The notes under the pieces are model-generated. The model was given only the letters and a program-made list of their open reading frames with translations, was not told where the DNA came from and searched no databases. DNA of 64,000 bases, taken from positions 172,035-236,034 of the forward strand of contig NMRB01000350.1 of assembly GCA_002633025.1 (NCBI GenBank), in the 5' to 3' direction. Shown piece by piece: positions 10,583 to 26,048 of this stretch. The number at the start of each line of letters is the position of its first letter. Position 1 is the first letter of the stretch. The translations under genes and the position numbers were made by a program. Origin of the DNA: Notospermus geniculatus. Lineage: Eukaryota; Nemertea; Pilidiophora; Heteronemertea; Lineidae.

Positions 10583-13451
10583 ATGTCGGAACGTAAAGTT
10601 TTGAACGTGAGTAGATGAATTAAGTTTCAGAAAATATTGTGAAGCGGCGTATGTGATATTGACAATGTACATCAGTAAATTACGAGAGGCAAATATGTGG
10701 ATGATTTGTGTCCGAAAATAGATTCATTCGTGTACAAGTTGTTCGCTCCGTTGCAATGTTTCGGTTGTCGGATGACATGGGTTGCTGTGATTTGGCTTCA
10801 AGCAGCACTGCACTGGCCTAGCTATGCTGGGAAGTGCCACTGATGGCTTTTGGAGCTGGAGGTAGGGTGGGATTTAAATTGAATGTTGGGCTACACTTTA
10901 GCATCCCTACCGGTAGGCCTACCCTGACAGTGCAGACAGGCAGCCGATGACTGACTCTGACGTCCTCCATGCCAATGCCGTGCCGTGGCCCATTGCCATT
11001 GGCTAAGGATTTCTATTGTGTTTGATTGGTGCAGTGCAGTGCGGCACTCCACAATGAAAATTCTATCTGTTATTCGATCGATGCGATGTGGCTTGCCTTA
11101 AGGCCTGAGCCTTCTATTGACGACCTTTTTGTGGCCAGTGCAGGGATCAGAGATTTGATTTTCTAAATTTGTTCCGAACATTTAGTCAACTGCCAACACA
11201 TCACTTGTCATTGATGTCAATCTCATCCCCATTCCCATGGACGGTCTCACTCTTCTCTGCTTCCATTCCAGAAATATTATCCCCCGGATTTTGATCCATC
11301 AAAGATCCCGAAGTTAAAACTTCCAAGAAACAGGCAATACAGCATTCGCATTATGGCACCTTTCAATATGAGGTAAGTGACTGTTTTACGGAACTGGAGA
11401 CCTAGCAACCTAGGCTAGCCGCTCTACTAATAGTACTAGGCCTACCTCTTTACTGTGTTCTGTTCAGAACCCTCAATATCAACCTTATTTTTGCAGATGC
11501 AGTACTTGTGGTGAATACATCTACAAGGGAAAGAAGTTCAACTCCCGCAAAGAGACGGTTGAAGATGAGGACTATCTTGGCCTCAGGATTTTTCGGTTCT
11601 ACATCAAATGTCCTCGTTGTGTTTCTGAGATTGCTTTCAAGGTAAATGTCCACAGAAGTCCTCCTTTGATCTTTTCCATATTGTATATAAAGTCCATTTC
11701 CAGATTATTTGCAAATTTTCGACCCCAACCGGGGTTTTCTTCAGGCTGGCACTTTTACACACTAGATTTCAGAAAAGACTGAGCTGAATACCAAATGTAG
11801 ATCTGAAATACCCTGTGCAAACAGGAGGTGTCAGCAATTAAAGAATGAAAAGAGGCCAAGCCCCAAGAATTGGTTGCTAGTCTTTTCTGAAATCTAGGGT
11901 GTAAAAGTGCCAGCCTGAAGAAAAGTGCCAGCCTGAAGAAAACCCCGGTTGGGGTCGAAAATTTGCAAATAATCTGGAAATGGACTTTATATACATTATC
12001 AATTTGTGTGTCGATTTTTGTGCTCGCCTTCTCTTTGATCTTTTCCAGAGTTCTATGAGGTTCACTTCTGACCTTTTATTTCAATGATTTTCAGACTGAC
12101 CCGCAGAACACAGACTATTCCCTGGAAGATGGTGCTACAAGGAACTTTGAAGCTGCTAAGACGGCTGAGAGGTTGGCTAAAATTGAACAACAGGAGAAGG
12201 AGGAGGAAGAGGCAAATAATCCTATGAAGGTAAGTCATTGATGCTAGTATCTGAGTGGGGAGTTTGATGTTGTACATGTAGTATGGAATTACTTACTTGG
12301 CCTACTTCACGTTGTACTTGTCTTTCCTCTCAGGTGTTGGAGAACCGCACCAAGGCTTCCCGCAATGAGATGGAGATGATAGAAAACCTGGAAGAGCTGC
12401 GGGACCTGAATTCTCGCCACGCCAAGATAGATCACGAACAAATGCTGAAGATACATCAGGTTTATGATGAACAGTTGAAGAGACTGCAGGAGGAAGAGGA
12501 TGAGAACTTTGTCAAGTGAGTCCTGAAGTCATGATCTGATAAGTTGAGGAAAACTCCCTATTGGCTGTCAATCTTCCTCTTCTTGCATTCAGTTTCTGAC
12601 CTTGATGCAGTCCAGGCTGTCTGACTCCATCTCAGTGAAAAGACAGATGGGAAATAATCTTCTGAATTCCCTAGGAGTCGGACTGGATGTCTGTGTTTGG
12701 GCTATGGTCTAACTGTGAATTGATCTGTTTTCAGGAAAGTATTTGGTACTGATGGCTCAGTGAAGCGGTTAGCAGACTCCGACAGTGATGATGAGCAACA
12801 GCCATCACAACCACCTAAGTTCAAGAAATTAGAAAAACCAACGGATATTTTAACACAGGTAAGGTTCAATGGACTTTGGCAGTGATATGGGAGATGTGCT
12901 CCTTTGGTTGGTGCAGAGTGCAAGGTCAAGAGTGGACACAGTTGTCTCTAGCCTTCATCTCACGAAAAGGTTAAGTTGCTACTTTAAATCCATTGTCTCA
13001 TTTCACTGTTTCCTCCTTACAGAACACCACGACAGATCAGAAAAATAAACCATCCTGGCAGAAAACCCCTGGAATTGGATCAAAGATCAACCTAAGAGGC
13101 CTTGTGAAGCGAAAAGTGTCAAATTCAGCTGTAAAATCTAGTGAGGGGAGGTCAGACAGAGAAAAATCGACCGATACAAACAGTTATGGACACAACACTG
13201 GGTCTGAAGTGTCGAAAGAGACTTCTCAAAGTGATCAAGGGGAGGAAACTAGTGAGAGAACTGTGACTAGTGGTAAAGAGAGCACCAGCAATGATACGAA
13301 GTCAGTGGATAAAGAACAAGAAATTACTGTTGGTGGTTCACCCCTAGTTAGCAAACAGGACGACTCTGGTACAAAAACGAAACCTGTTGCTTTAGGACTC
13401 TCACTTCTGGGAAATTATTCCGACTCGAGTGGAGAAACAGATTCAGACTGA
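10583..13451 (+). CDS. YJU2: YJU2 splicing factor (CCDC94), copy 2, complete
   Basis: Exons 10583-10606, 11272-11372, 11497-11641, 12095-12229, 12334-12515, 12735-12858 and 13023-13451 give 379 aa. The CxxC pairs, coiled coil and acidic tail are as in copy 1. Exon 6 carries one extra codon (Pro, in QPPKFKK) and exon 7 lacks the eight-residue insertion, yet both changes keep the frame. The first five exons encode essentially the same residues as copy 1. Poly(A) signal AATAAA is at 13579-13584. Purifying selection on both copies fits either two alleles or a recent real duplicate. Confidence 0.96.
11691..11985. mobile_element. Fold-back MITE in YJU2 intron 3 (copy 2)
   Basis: Same insertion, at the same intronic position, as 6386-6679; arms contain CGACCCCAACCGGGGTTT and its complement. 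Confidence 0.78.
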
Positions 13452-13814
13452 TACAGGCTACAGGTCTTGTCCAGGTGAATTTATTGTGATGTTCAGTCCA
13501 GAGCACCGATATCCTGAATGTTTGGCCTGACCCGACACATTCTGTTCCATACACATTATTCAATTGTCTATACATGTAAATAAACAGTTTCAATATCACA
13601 GCAAGTGTATGATTTATCAATCTCAGATTTATTGGTTTGTATAATTCACTCGTCACTTGAATCAGTGTGATAGTACATGTACTTTCTCTGTACTGTGGAG
13701 TCGGCCTTTGGCTGTTCCCTGGGAAGTTATCTCCAGCCCTGCACAAACTTGGTGTTAACATGGACCTCGGGTGTATGTGTCTCTTCAACTAACATGACTA
13801 ACAAAGAGTCAAGG

Positions 13815-13900
13815 TTTCCCATACTTTGAACCCATTCCAGGACCAAGATCTGAACTCAGGACCAGGGCAGTGTGCAAACCACTCACCCGTGCCACCCCAA
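13815..13900 (-). mobile_element. tRNA-derived SINE-like sequence downstream of NDUFB10 (copy 2)
   Basis: Counterpart of 8641-8727, with a few substitutions. Confidence 0.45.
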
Positions 13901-14292
13901 ATAAAAAGACACAACGATACAACATCAACATAATACATTTATTGTCTTTCACGCCACAATCAAAATTTTAACAAATCATCCCAAGTAATCCTATTCTTTA
14001 CCTGACGTCTTGCAGTGCAAGCAAACTCAGTTTGGAGCAGATGAATCCTGTCCACTGGCGGTCTCTAGTTCATAGCACAATTCCTGCTCAAATGCTATAG
14101 CATACTGAGTTGACCAATGAAATCACAGCTGGATTTTCTCAAAGCCAGCGTTTGTTTTGTTGAACCAAAAGGAATATATCATACAATTACAAAACTACTC
14201 CAGCTTGGACCGAAAGAAACTACCGTACCGAGATCGGAAACATAAAGTCCGGACGATAAACTATGTACACATTTTTCTAGACAAAAACAAGG

Positions 14293-15496
14293 TTATTCTG
14301 TTTTCATCCCGCTGCCCACTGGTCCATGACGTCGTTCCCATATCATACGATGTTTCTGTTTAAAGTAAGCATCCTTTACATCACCAGAAGCGCCAATGTC
14401 ACCATCTGCAATGAAATACGGGAATTCTGTAAAAGTGAGGTATATGCCATTACATAGGTATGCTTGACACAGTAAGAAACCCTACAACACACTGCTGTAT
14501 AAAAATGGGACCAGGATGTCACTGACAGGAACCAGCATGTCTAGCAAAGGATTCATGGTGAAAACTCACATTTTGTGAAATAGTTTGTGGATGATTCCTC
14601 ATAGTCGTCGATTTCCTTTTTGCACTTGACATGATAATCTGAACCTTCCCATGTTATACATTCATTCTTTCGATTTCGAAGGATTTTTACTATGTATTGG
14701 TCGACTCTCCTGGAATTAGAAGCAGGGATTAGAAAATGAACTGTGCTAGAAAACGGACACCATTACTAGTACCATCTCTATTTGCAGAGTGTGTCTGGTT
14801 CACCCCAGGTCATTTCCAACAACTTACTTGTCTCTTTTGTACTGTTCATTAGCTTCAAAGCGACATAACGGATCATCAACATCACATTGGTCAATGGTTG
14901 GTACCCGCCGGAACCTCCTGTGATAGTATGGGTAGGGGTTCCTTTTTTGCATTGGCTCAACAAATTTCTCTGAAAAAAATGGTACAAAGTCATCATGATA
15001 TTGATATACATGTTGCTACACCAGAATGAATTTGGCATCCCTGATCCGTGTGCAAAAAATGTCGTCAACTGACGAAATTAAAGCCGCATTGAACAACAGC
15101 GGATTTGTTCCTGGAGTATAGGGTCTACGACTACGTCTGACACTTCCGATCGGGGATACTTAAGTTTAGCCGAAACAACACGGGCTATGCTCATGACGCT
15201 TGGGTAAAGATCACACTACACCATGGGCATGGCACCACACCACACTTGGCCTATATAGATTATTAGTTTTGTCACGTCCAAATATCGGATGAAATCTGAA
15301 AGGTTGGTACTGTGTCATGTGTGTGTACGTCATGATGGTGTACACCATGTACACGACTTGGCTTCATGCTCTATTCTCGGACACACCAAAACTACGGTTT
15401 AACTGCCTATTTACCCCGAAAAGCAGTAATTGGATAGTCCAAAATTCTAACAAAAAGCGTATTTCGCTTGAAAAACTTGTCATCGTCGTCAGACAT
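14293..15496 (-). CDS. NDUFB10: NADH dehydrogenase 1 beta subcomplex subunit 10 (PDSW), complete
   Basis: Four exons on the minus strand: 15415-15496, 14828-14969, 14570-14709 and 14293-14405, in phase, giving 158 aa. The protein is an accessory subunit of mitochondrial respiratory complex I, in the membrane arm on the intermembrane-space side. Recognition rests on the family core NPYPYYHRRFRRVPTIDQC, then DVDDPLCRFEANEQYKRD, then VDQYVVKILRNRKNEC, and the C-terminal helix YGDIGASGDVKDAYF. The cysteines of the CHCH-like pairs are visible (DQC, PLC, NEC, VKC). The vertebrate protein is about 172 aa and has a longer N terminus; here exon 1 encodes MSDDDDKFFKRNTLFVRIL and ends on a split Glu codon. 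Poly(A) signal on the minus strand: 13938-13943. It converges on YJU2 and diverges from RPL3. Confidence 0.95.
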
Positions 15497-16500
15497 CTTG
15501 AGATTTGGCCGGGAAACTGCAAGAAACTGGAAAGAAAAAAATTCTGTGTGCCCTTCGCGAGGACTAAACTGGTTCCCGTCTCCGCCGCTGACACAACCAC
15601 GGCGGTCACACTAATTACCGACCACAAGCGTCCACAACCGACCACAAGCGTTTATTACCGTCCAGAAGCGTCCAAATGCAATTAGAGGAGATTAAAAATG
15701 TTATTTTAGATCCATTTGAAGACATTTGAAAAATGATTCTGCTTTTGGGTACCTAGGCGATGTCTTTTTTTGCAACATTGACGTGATTGATTGACAGTCA
15801 ATTTATTTGCATATTGATCTATGGGACGCCTTTTCTTCTAAAATTCTGACTTGTAGATTCTTAAAACGAACTTCTTCCACCCAGCACATTCTCTTGCAGG
15901 TGACACTGGTCAGATGAGTGGGAGTCTGAAGCTGTGATGTTATTGGGAATAAAATGAAAAAAAGTTACACAAAAAAGTTGGACAGGAGACCAGTCTTACC
16001 AAATCTAGGTGGGGAGGGAGAAAGAGTCACCTAACGCATACAGTTGGGCTAGCAAAATAAAATCACAACTTCAGACTCCCACTTCCATACTCCCACTCAT
16101 CTGACCAGTGTCGCCTACAAGAGAAAGTGGAAGAAGTTAGTTAAAGAATCTACAAGTTCAGAATTATAGAAGAAAAGGCACCTCATAGATTATATGCAAA
16201 TAAGTTGACTGTCAATCATGTCAGTGTTGCAAAAAATTACACCGCCTAGGTACCAAAAAGCAGAATTATTTTTCAAATATCATGAATATAGCATAGGCCT
16301 ACAGTAAAAAACATTTTTAATCCCCTCTAATTGCATCTGGACGCTTGTGGACGGTAATAAACGCTTGTGGTCGGTTGTGGACGTTTGTGGTCTGTTGTGG
16401 ACGGTTGTGGTCGGTAATTAGTGTGACCCCAACCACGGCGCTCCTGTGAAAATGTACGACAGCCTCTCTTTCGTTCTCCCTTTCCAGCTCAACAGCTAAC
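15497..16500. promoter_or_regulatory. Divergent NDUFB10/RPL3 promoter, split by a fold-back element
   Basis: The NDUFB10 start codon (15494-15496, minus) and the RPL3 start codon (16501, plus) face away from each other. Without the inserted element the two ATGs would be only about 168 bp apart, a typical bidirectional housekeeping promoter. The RPL3 side carries a pyrimidine-rich tract at about 16463-16485 (CCTCTCTTTCGTTCTCCC), as expected of a 5' TOP start region of a ribosomal protein gene. No TATA box is evident. Confidence 0.75.
15605..16430. mobile_element. Long fold-back (inverted-repeat) transposon in the NDUFB10/RPL3 promoter
   Basis: About 826 bp made of two arms of ~360 bp in inverted orientation around a ~100 bp centre. 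The outer ends are GTCACACTAATTACCGACC and its complement; inside them both arms carry short direct repeats based on ACCACAAGCGTCC. Further inward, paired stretches include TTGACAGTC...TTTGCATAT, CTAGGCGATG/CCGCCTAGG and CAGATGAGTGGGAGT. The sequence AACCACGGCG stands immediately outside both ends (15595-15604 and 16431-16440), a probable ~10 bp target-site duplication. No coding capacity. Confidence 0.85.
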
Positions 16501-21554
<5,054 letters not shown>

Positions 21555-21717
21555 AATGATCCTGTATCTCGTGATGAGGGGAAAATAAAATACTGAATAT
21601 GACATCATTTTTGGCTTCTTCATTATCGTTTTTCGTGTATTGTACAAGTCCATAGTGTGTTGAAAGATAATATTGTTGTCACGAATCAGGAAATGGATTT
21701 TTTGGACGGAAGTAAAT

Positions 21718-22618
21718 ACGCATAAAATTTTTTTAGAAAAGTTTCGTAGCGTGTACAATTATTTTTCGTTAGTTGCGTAGTATGGAAAATTACTTTTCGT
21801 TTTCTTGGCTTTTTACTTCCGTTTTCCCGACTTTTTACATCCGTTATTCTGACTTCTTATTTTGTGTAACGTGCAAAATTATTTTCGTTTTCCCGACTTC
21901 ATTTTCCTGACTTTTTACTAGCATATAAAATTATTTTTAGTTTTCTCAACACGCTGGTAAAAAGTCAGGAAAATGAAGTCGGGGGAAAATGAAAAAAAAT
22001 TTTGCATGCTATTAAAAAGTCAGGAAAACGAAAAATAATTTTTCATGCTAGTAAAAGTAAGGAAAATGAAAAGTCGGGAAAACGAAAAATAATTTTACAT
22101 GCTGGTAAAAGTCAGGAAAATGAAAAGGGAAAACGAAAAAAATTTGCACGCTACAAAAAACATGAAACAGGGTTCTTCCCCCTGGCAAGGCAAAAAAATC
22201 AATGGATTTTCAAGGGCTGTTTCCAAACTTTCAAGGATTTTTGGTACACTGACAGAAGATTTTTGCAAAGAAATAAGTCCTAATATCACAACATACTGGT
22301 ACCGTTTATCACGCAGGCCAGACTCGAGAGAGAATAAAGGAAGAACACAAGAAATCAAGGACTTTCAACTTGGACTTTCAATGACTTTGACAAAAGTTGT
22401 GCAGAATTCAAGCCCTTGGAGGCAAATAGCAAAATTCAATGATAATCAAGGTTTTCAAGGATGCGTACGAACCCTGATGAAGTCTGGGAAAACGGAAGTA
22501 AAAAGTAGGGATAACGGAAGTAAAAAGTAGGGAAAATGAAAAAAATTTTCCTTGCTTCGCAACTTGAGAAAAATAATTTTACACGCTACGAAACTTTTCT
22601 TAAAAAATTTTATGCGTG
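21718..22618. mobile_element. A/T-rich fold-back element downstream of RPL3 (copy 1)
   Basis: About 900 bp. Left end ACGCATAAAATTTTTTTAG and right end TAAAAAATTTTATGCGT are complementary, and the following GTAGCGTGTA/TACACGCTAC pair as well. The arms are built from many short variants of GTCAGGAAAATGAAAA and CGGAAGTAAAAAG, i.e. expanded subrepeats. No gene is convincing inside; the open frames follow the subrepeats. Confidence 0.75.
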
Positions 22619-23147
22619 TCCTTTCCCAGCCACTTAATTTTGTGGTGCCGAATGTCCGCAAACTTTTAAAGCGAATTGATAGCAGATTTTGTTTACATTT
22701 GGCTGGTGTTTGTGAACACAAAATTCAGCCAATCAAAATGCACGAAAATTTCTTTGTTGACATTCTGGAGAAGTTTGTTTACATTTTTTGCTGAAAATTC
22801 GTCCCCTTTCAAATTCTATTTCTATATCAAATTTTTTCGCTTTCGATTTGCTTTAAGGTGCAAAATACTATTCTGGGGCAGAAAAACGGTGGGTCCGCCA
22901 AAAAAACCATCCGCAAAAATTTTCCGTTTTACAGTATTACTTGAGTGGTGATGCTGTTTAGGAACTTTGTTGCATGGTAGCATGCTGTTGGGAGTGCTGC
23001 ACGTCTGGAAGGTAGCACTGATGCCTCGCATGGTGCTGAGAAATGAGGGAAAGACCAATAGCAAGACTAATTCACATGTACCATTTATTGAATCTACATG
23101 TGTGATTCCACAAAGACAGCAATAGAACATGACGTATTGGAAGAAAN

Positions 23148-23560
23148 ACCGATGGGTGGTTTCCCCCATTATGGTGAGGTCAACAATGATTTCGTGATGA
23201 TCAAGGGTGCTGTGGTTGGACCCAAGAAACGTGTGCTCACTCTGAGGAAGGTAAGCAGTCAGATCCAGGTAGTGGGACGTTCTTGCTCGCGATCTGTGGC
23301 TTTGGCTGCCGATTGTGGTTGTGATGATCTGTCAATTTGATTTGTGCGATATGACAACATCGATATTCTTGTTTCTTCAGTCCCTGTTGACTCACACCAA
23401 GAGGGCAGCCTTGGAGAAGATCAACCTGAAATTCATTGACACCTCGAGCAAGTTTGGCCACGGTCGCTTCCAGACTGATGAAGAGAAGAAGAGCTTCATG
23501 GGTCTGCTCAAGAAGGACAAAGAGGAGAGGGAAAAGGAGAAAGAGAAAGCGGCCGCTTAA
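23148..23560 (+). pseudogene. RPL3: RPL3 3' fragment (part of exon 7 and exon 8)
   Basis: 23148-23250 is the last 103 bp of exon 7 and 23381-23560 is exon 8, with the intron between. The encoded residues equal those of the complete gene; differences are synonymous or intronic. It begins directly after the N at 23147, so it is a truncated second allele, not an independent gene. Poly(A) signal AATAAA at 23591-23596. Confidence 0.9.
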
Positions 23561-23721
23561 AATGATTCCTGTAACTTGTAATGAGGGGAAAATAAAATAC
23601 TGAATATGACATCAGTTTTGGCTTCTTCATTATCGTTTTTCGTGTATTGTACAAGTCCATAGTGTTTTGAAAGATAATGTTGTCACGAATCAGGAAATGG
23701 ATTTTTTGGACGGAAGTAAAC

Positions 23722-24632
23722 ACGCATAAAATTTTTTTAGAAAAGTTTTGTAGCGTGTACAATTATTTTTCGTTAGTTGCGTAGCATGGAAAATTACTTT
23801 TCGTTTTCTTGGCTTTTTACTTCCGTTTTCCCGACTTTTTACATCCGTTATTCTGACTTCTTATTTTGTGTAACGTGCAAAATTATTTTCGTTTTCCTGA
23901 CTTCATTTTCCTGACTTTTTACTAGCATATAAAATTATTTTTCGTTTTCTCAACACGCTGGTAAAAAGTCAGGAAAATGAAGTCGGGGAAAATGAAAAAA
24001 AATTTTGCATGCTATTAAAGTCGGGGAAAAGGAAAAATAATTTTTCATGCTAGTAAAAGTAAGGAAAATGAAGTCGGGAAAACGAAAAATAATTTTACAT
24101 GCTGGTAAAAGTCAGGAAAATGAAAAGGGAAAACGAAAAAAATTTGCACGCTACAAAAAACATGAAACAGGGTTCTTCCCCCTGGCAAGGCAAAAAAATC
24201 AATGGATTTTCAAGGGCTGTTTCCAAACTTTCAAGGATTTTTGGTACACTGACAGAAGATTTTTGCAAAGAAATAAGTCCTAATATCACAACATACCGGT
24301 ACCGTTTATCACGCAGGCCAGACTCGAGAGAGAATAAAGGAAGAACACAAGAAATCAAGGACTTTCAACTTGGACTTTCAATGACTTTGACAAAAGTTGT
24401 GCGGAATTCAAGCACTTTTCAAGGCCCTTGGAGGCAAATAGCAAAATTCAATGATAATCAAGGTTTTCAAGGATGCGTACGAACCCTGATGAAAAGTCTG
24501 GGAAAACGGAAGTAAAAAGTCGGGATAACGGAAGTAAAAAGTAGGGAAAATGAAAAAAATTTTCCTTGCTTCGCAACTTGAGAAAAATAATTTTACACGC
24601 TACGAAACTTTTCTTAAAAAATTTTATGCGTG
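23722..24632. mobile_element. A/T-rich fold-back element downstream of RPL3 (copy 2)
   Basis: Same element at the same position as 21718-22618, with small subrepeat differences. Confidence 0.72.
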
Positions 24633-25180
24633 TCCTTTCCCAGCCACTTAATTTTGTGGTGCCGAATGTCCGCAAACTTTTAAAGCGAATTGATAGCAGA
24701 TTTTGTTTACATTTGGCTGGTGTTTGTGAACACAAAATTCAGCCAATCAAAATGCACGAAAATTTCTTTGTTGACATTCTGGAGAAGTTTGTTTACATTT
24801 TTTGCTGAAAATTCGTCCCCTTTCAAATTCTATTTCTATATCAAATTTTTTCGCTTTCGATTTGCTTTAAGGTGCAAAATACTATTCTGGGGCAGAAAAA
24901 CTGTGGGTCCGCCAAAAAAACCATCCGCAAAAATTTCCCGTTTTACAGTATTACTTGAGTGGTGATGCTGTTTAGGAACTTTGTTGCATGGTAGCATGTT
25001 GTTGGGAGTGCTGCACGTCTGGAAGGTAGCACTGATGCCTCGCATGGTGCTGAGAAATGAGGGAAAGACCAATACAAGTCTTGTCAGCTAGTAGACTACG
25101 GTAATTCACATGTACCATTTATTGAATCTACATGTGTGATTCCACAAAGACAGCAATAGAACATGACGTATTGGAAGAAA

Positions 25181-26048
25181 TTACATGACAAACCTGACGG
25201 TGCAACCTTCGAGAGTAATGAGGAACCGGAGGAACTAATCCATGACGTGGCGCTGATGAACAACTCAGTCTAAAGTATGACGTCAAAAGTGAGGCTAACG
25301 TTATTTGCCATTTAATTCTGGAAACTACACCCCTACTTCCAGCCGTAATATACCTGAAGTAGTCCATTGAATTTTGAATTTTACACGTTCAACATCAAGT
25401 ATAGCACTGACTCAATGTATCTGCGAAAATTCAAGCGGGAACATGTCGAATTTTATCAATAAAATTGACTATTTTCAGCGTAAAGAACAGATCGTAGAGC
25501 AACGTCACTCATTCTGAATGACGCACGACGGAACAACGTGCGACGTCAAAGAGGTTTTCAACGTCGCGGCGCATGCGTTTTTGTGTAAAAACTGAGTTGT
25601 TCCCCAGCGCCTCCTTTGGGCACTCCGGTTCCCCATTGAAGGAAATGAAACCAACACCACATATCATGTCCTGTCCTTTTCCTGTTCCAGTGAAAATTCT
25701 CTCAGATGAAACACTTTCATCATAACAGTGTGCCTCATGTGAGGGTCCGTGGGTTTGAGTCCGGTAGGAAGCTATGTCTTTCACATTAGAAACCTGTTAT
25801 TACTTCATGCCCTCATGCTTTCTGGTAGGTGTTACTTGATGTCTCCTAACTGCCACAATGACGAACCGAAGTCTTGGTTAGGATATACATATCGTCTCCT
25901 GTTCACATTATCAGTCTGCATGGAGAAATAGTCGGTGCAGAACACACCAGTCTACAGTCTACAATATGGTCGTGGAGAGGCATAGCCGAATTTGAGAGGA
26001 AATAGCACATATAACCATAAATATATCATTGTCTATGATGTAAGCTTT
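25181..26048. other. Spacer between RPL3 and F8A1
   Basis: No exon recognised. It should hold the 3' UTR of F8A1 (minus strand). A tRNA-related fragment lies at 25735-25795. Confidence 0.45.
25735..25795 (+). mobile_element. tRNA-derived SINE fragment
   Basis: GAGGGTCCGTGGGTTTGAG followed by TCCGGTAGGAAGC resembles a tRNA T-arm with B box GGTTTGAGTCC, then a tail with GTCTTTCAC. The same family occurs in the opposite strand at 60700-60805 and 60971-61017. Confidence 0.55.

Larger units (their letters stand above)
9703..14765. repeat. Duplicated block, copy 2 (pairs with 4421-9615)
   Basis: Second copy of the YJU2/NDUFB10 block. It lacks the MITE found at 8182-8300 and differs by many short indels in introns and UTRs, while all splice sites and reading frames are kept. 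To its right the sequence continues uninterrupted into NDUFB10 exons 2 and 1, so this copy has the natural right flank, and copy 1 has the natural left flank. Confidence 0.9.
23148..25180. repeat. Duplicated block with RPL3 3' end, copy 2
   Basis: Second copy of 21149-23146, including the A/T-rich fold-back element. It has short indels relative to copy 1, for example 14 extra bases near 24411 and a different sequence around 25075-25100. Confidence 0.88.

Noticed and set aside
22002-25072. Many 80-140 codon frames downstream of RPL3, present in both copies
   Set aside because: They follow the purine-rich subrepeats of the fold-back element, and the frames are not preserved between the copies where indels occur.
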